Source of the DNA: Litchfieldia alkalitelluris
GTDB lineage: Bacteria; Bacillota; Bacilli; Bacillales; Salisediminibacteriaceae
Reading direction: 5' to 3'
Length of the DNA stretch: 64,000 nt
Assembly (NCBI RefSeq): GCF_002153425.1
Contig: NZ_KZ119600.1
Coordinates: 3,027,920 to 3,091,919, forward strand
Part shown: one piece after another, positions 63,749-64,000 of the stretch
Position numbering within the stretch: position 1 is the stretch's first letter
Layout of the letters: each line of letters begins with the position of its first letter
Made by a program: the position numbers and the translations under genes
The notes under the pieces: model-generated
What the model saw: the letters and a program-made list of their open reading frames with translations, nothing else
What the model was told of the DNA's origin: nothing
Databases searched by the model: none

Positions 63749-64000
63749 TTATTGATATTTTTTAAAGACTAAAGCAACATTGTGGCCACCGAAGCCTAAT
63801 GAGTTACTCATTACAGCATGAACGTCCTGTTTTCTTGCTTTATTTGGAACATAATCCAAATCACATTCAGGGTCTGGCGTTTCTAAGTTCATTGTTGGTG
63901 GAATAATCCCTTCTTGAATGGCCTTTACGGAAAAGATCGCTTCAACAGCACCGGCTGCACCTAATAGATGTCCAGTCATCGACTTCGTAGAACTGATAGC
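63749..64000 (-). CDS. fabF: FabF, 3-oxoacyl-ACP synthase II, C-terminal part (83 aa)
   Basis: The gene runs off the right edge. The visible end has '[20 protein letters not shown]' (catalytic lysine and histidine of KAS II) and '[14 protein letters not shown]'. FabF condenses malonyl-ACP with acyl-ACP. Order fabF to yjaZ is as in B. subtilis, but here fnr and liaFSR lie between them. Confidence 0.95.
   Translation of the reverse strand, partial: AISSTKSMTGHLLGAAGAVEAIFSVKAIQEGIIPPTMNLETPDPECDLDYVPNKARKQDVHAVMSNSLGFGGHNVALVFKKYQ

Overview
The window is chromosomal DNA of a low-GC, endospore-forming member of the Bacillaceae. The evidence is the Sda checkpoint protein, several spore-coat type proteins, the Spx/MecA/SpxH/CoiA set, a B. 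subtilis-type Fnr, and a gene order that follows the B. subtilis yjaZ-yjbA-trpS-yjbC-spx-yjbE-mecA-coiA-pepF-yjbH-yjbI-yjbJ-yjbK-yjbL-yjbM-nadF-yjbO-prpE-fabI-yjcA block, here running from right (fabF, about 64 kb) to left (yjcA, about 32 kb). The genus cannot be fixed from the sequence alone.

Left part (0-22.6 kb): a DUF1540 protein; a hemerythrin/PAS (DUF438) protein behind a well-placed Fnr-type box; a TRIC-family channel; a VanW protein; sda; PatB; YpjP; a TSUP permease; an M23 peptidase/bactofilin pair; a MoxR-DUF58-transglutaminase operon; a SPOCS-like coat protein; a radical-SAM gene remnant; two YjcZ-like micro-proteins; a DUF1906 glycosidase-like protein; DoxX and an MFS exporter around several palindromes; a 51-bp minisatellite; DUF2294 and an OFA-type MFS transporter.

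Middle part (22.8-33 kb): the most unusual region. A Mur ligase that resembles MurF but lacks the UDP-substrate-binding N-terminal domain is followed by a complete D-Ala-D-Ala ligase. Divergent from them are ATP-grasp proteins of the YheC/YheD spore-coat type, with an acylphosphatase between two of them. Next come a coat morphogenetic protein and two flanking coiled-coil proteins. Together they look like an uncharacterised peptide-ligation system tied to the spore surface.

Right part (33-64 kb): the conserved housekeeping block, with fatty-acid synthesis (fabI, fabF), NAD kinase, small alarmone synthetase, proteolysis adaptors (Spx, MecA, SpxH), truncated haemoglobin, lytic transglycosylase, cardiolipin synthase, TerC and PepF. 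It is interrupted by a 52-bp minisatellite. A yybP-ykoY-type riboswitch precedes a cation exchanger, and a tryptophan T-box precedes trpS. Between yjaZ and fabF lie fnr, with all four iron-sulfur ligands of the B. subtilis type, and liaFSR. Six sites of the form NGTGA-N6-TCACA in gene-free DNA suggest a local Fnr regulon. Two families of dispersed intergenic repeats recur across the window.
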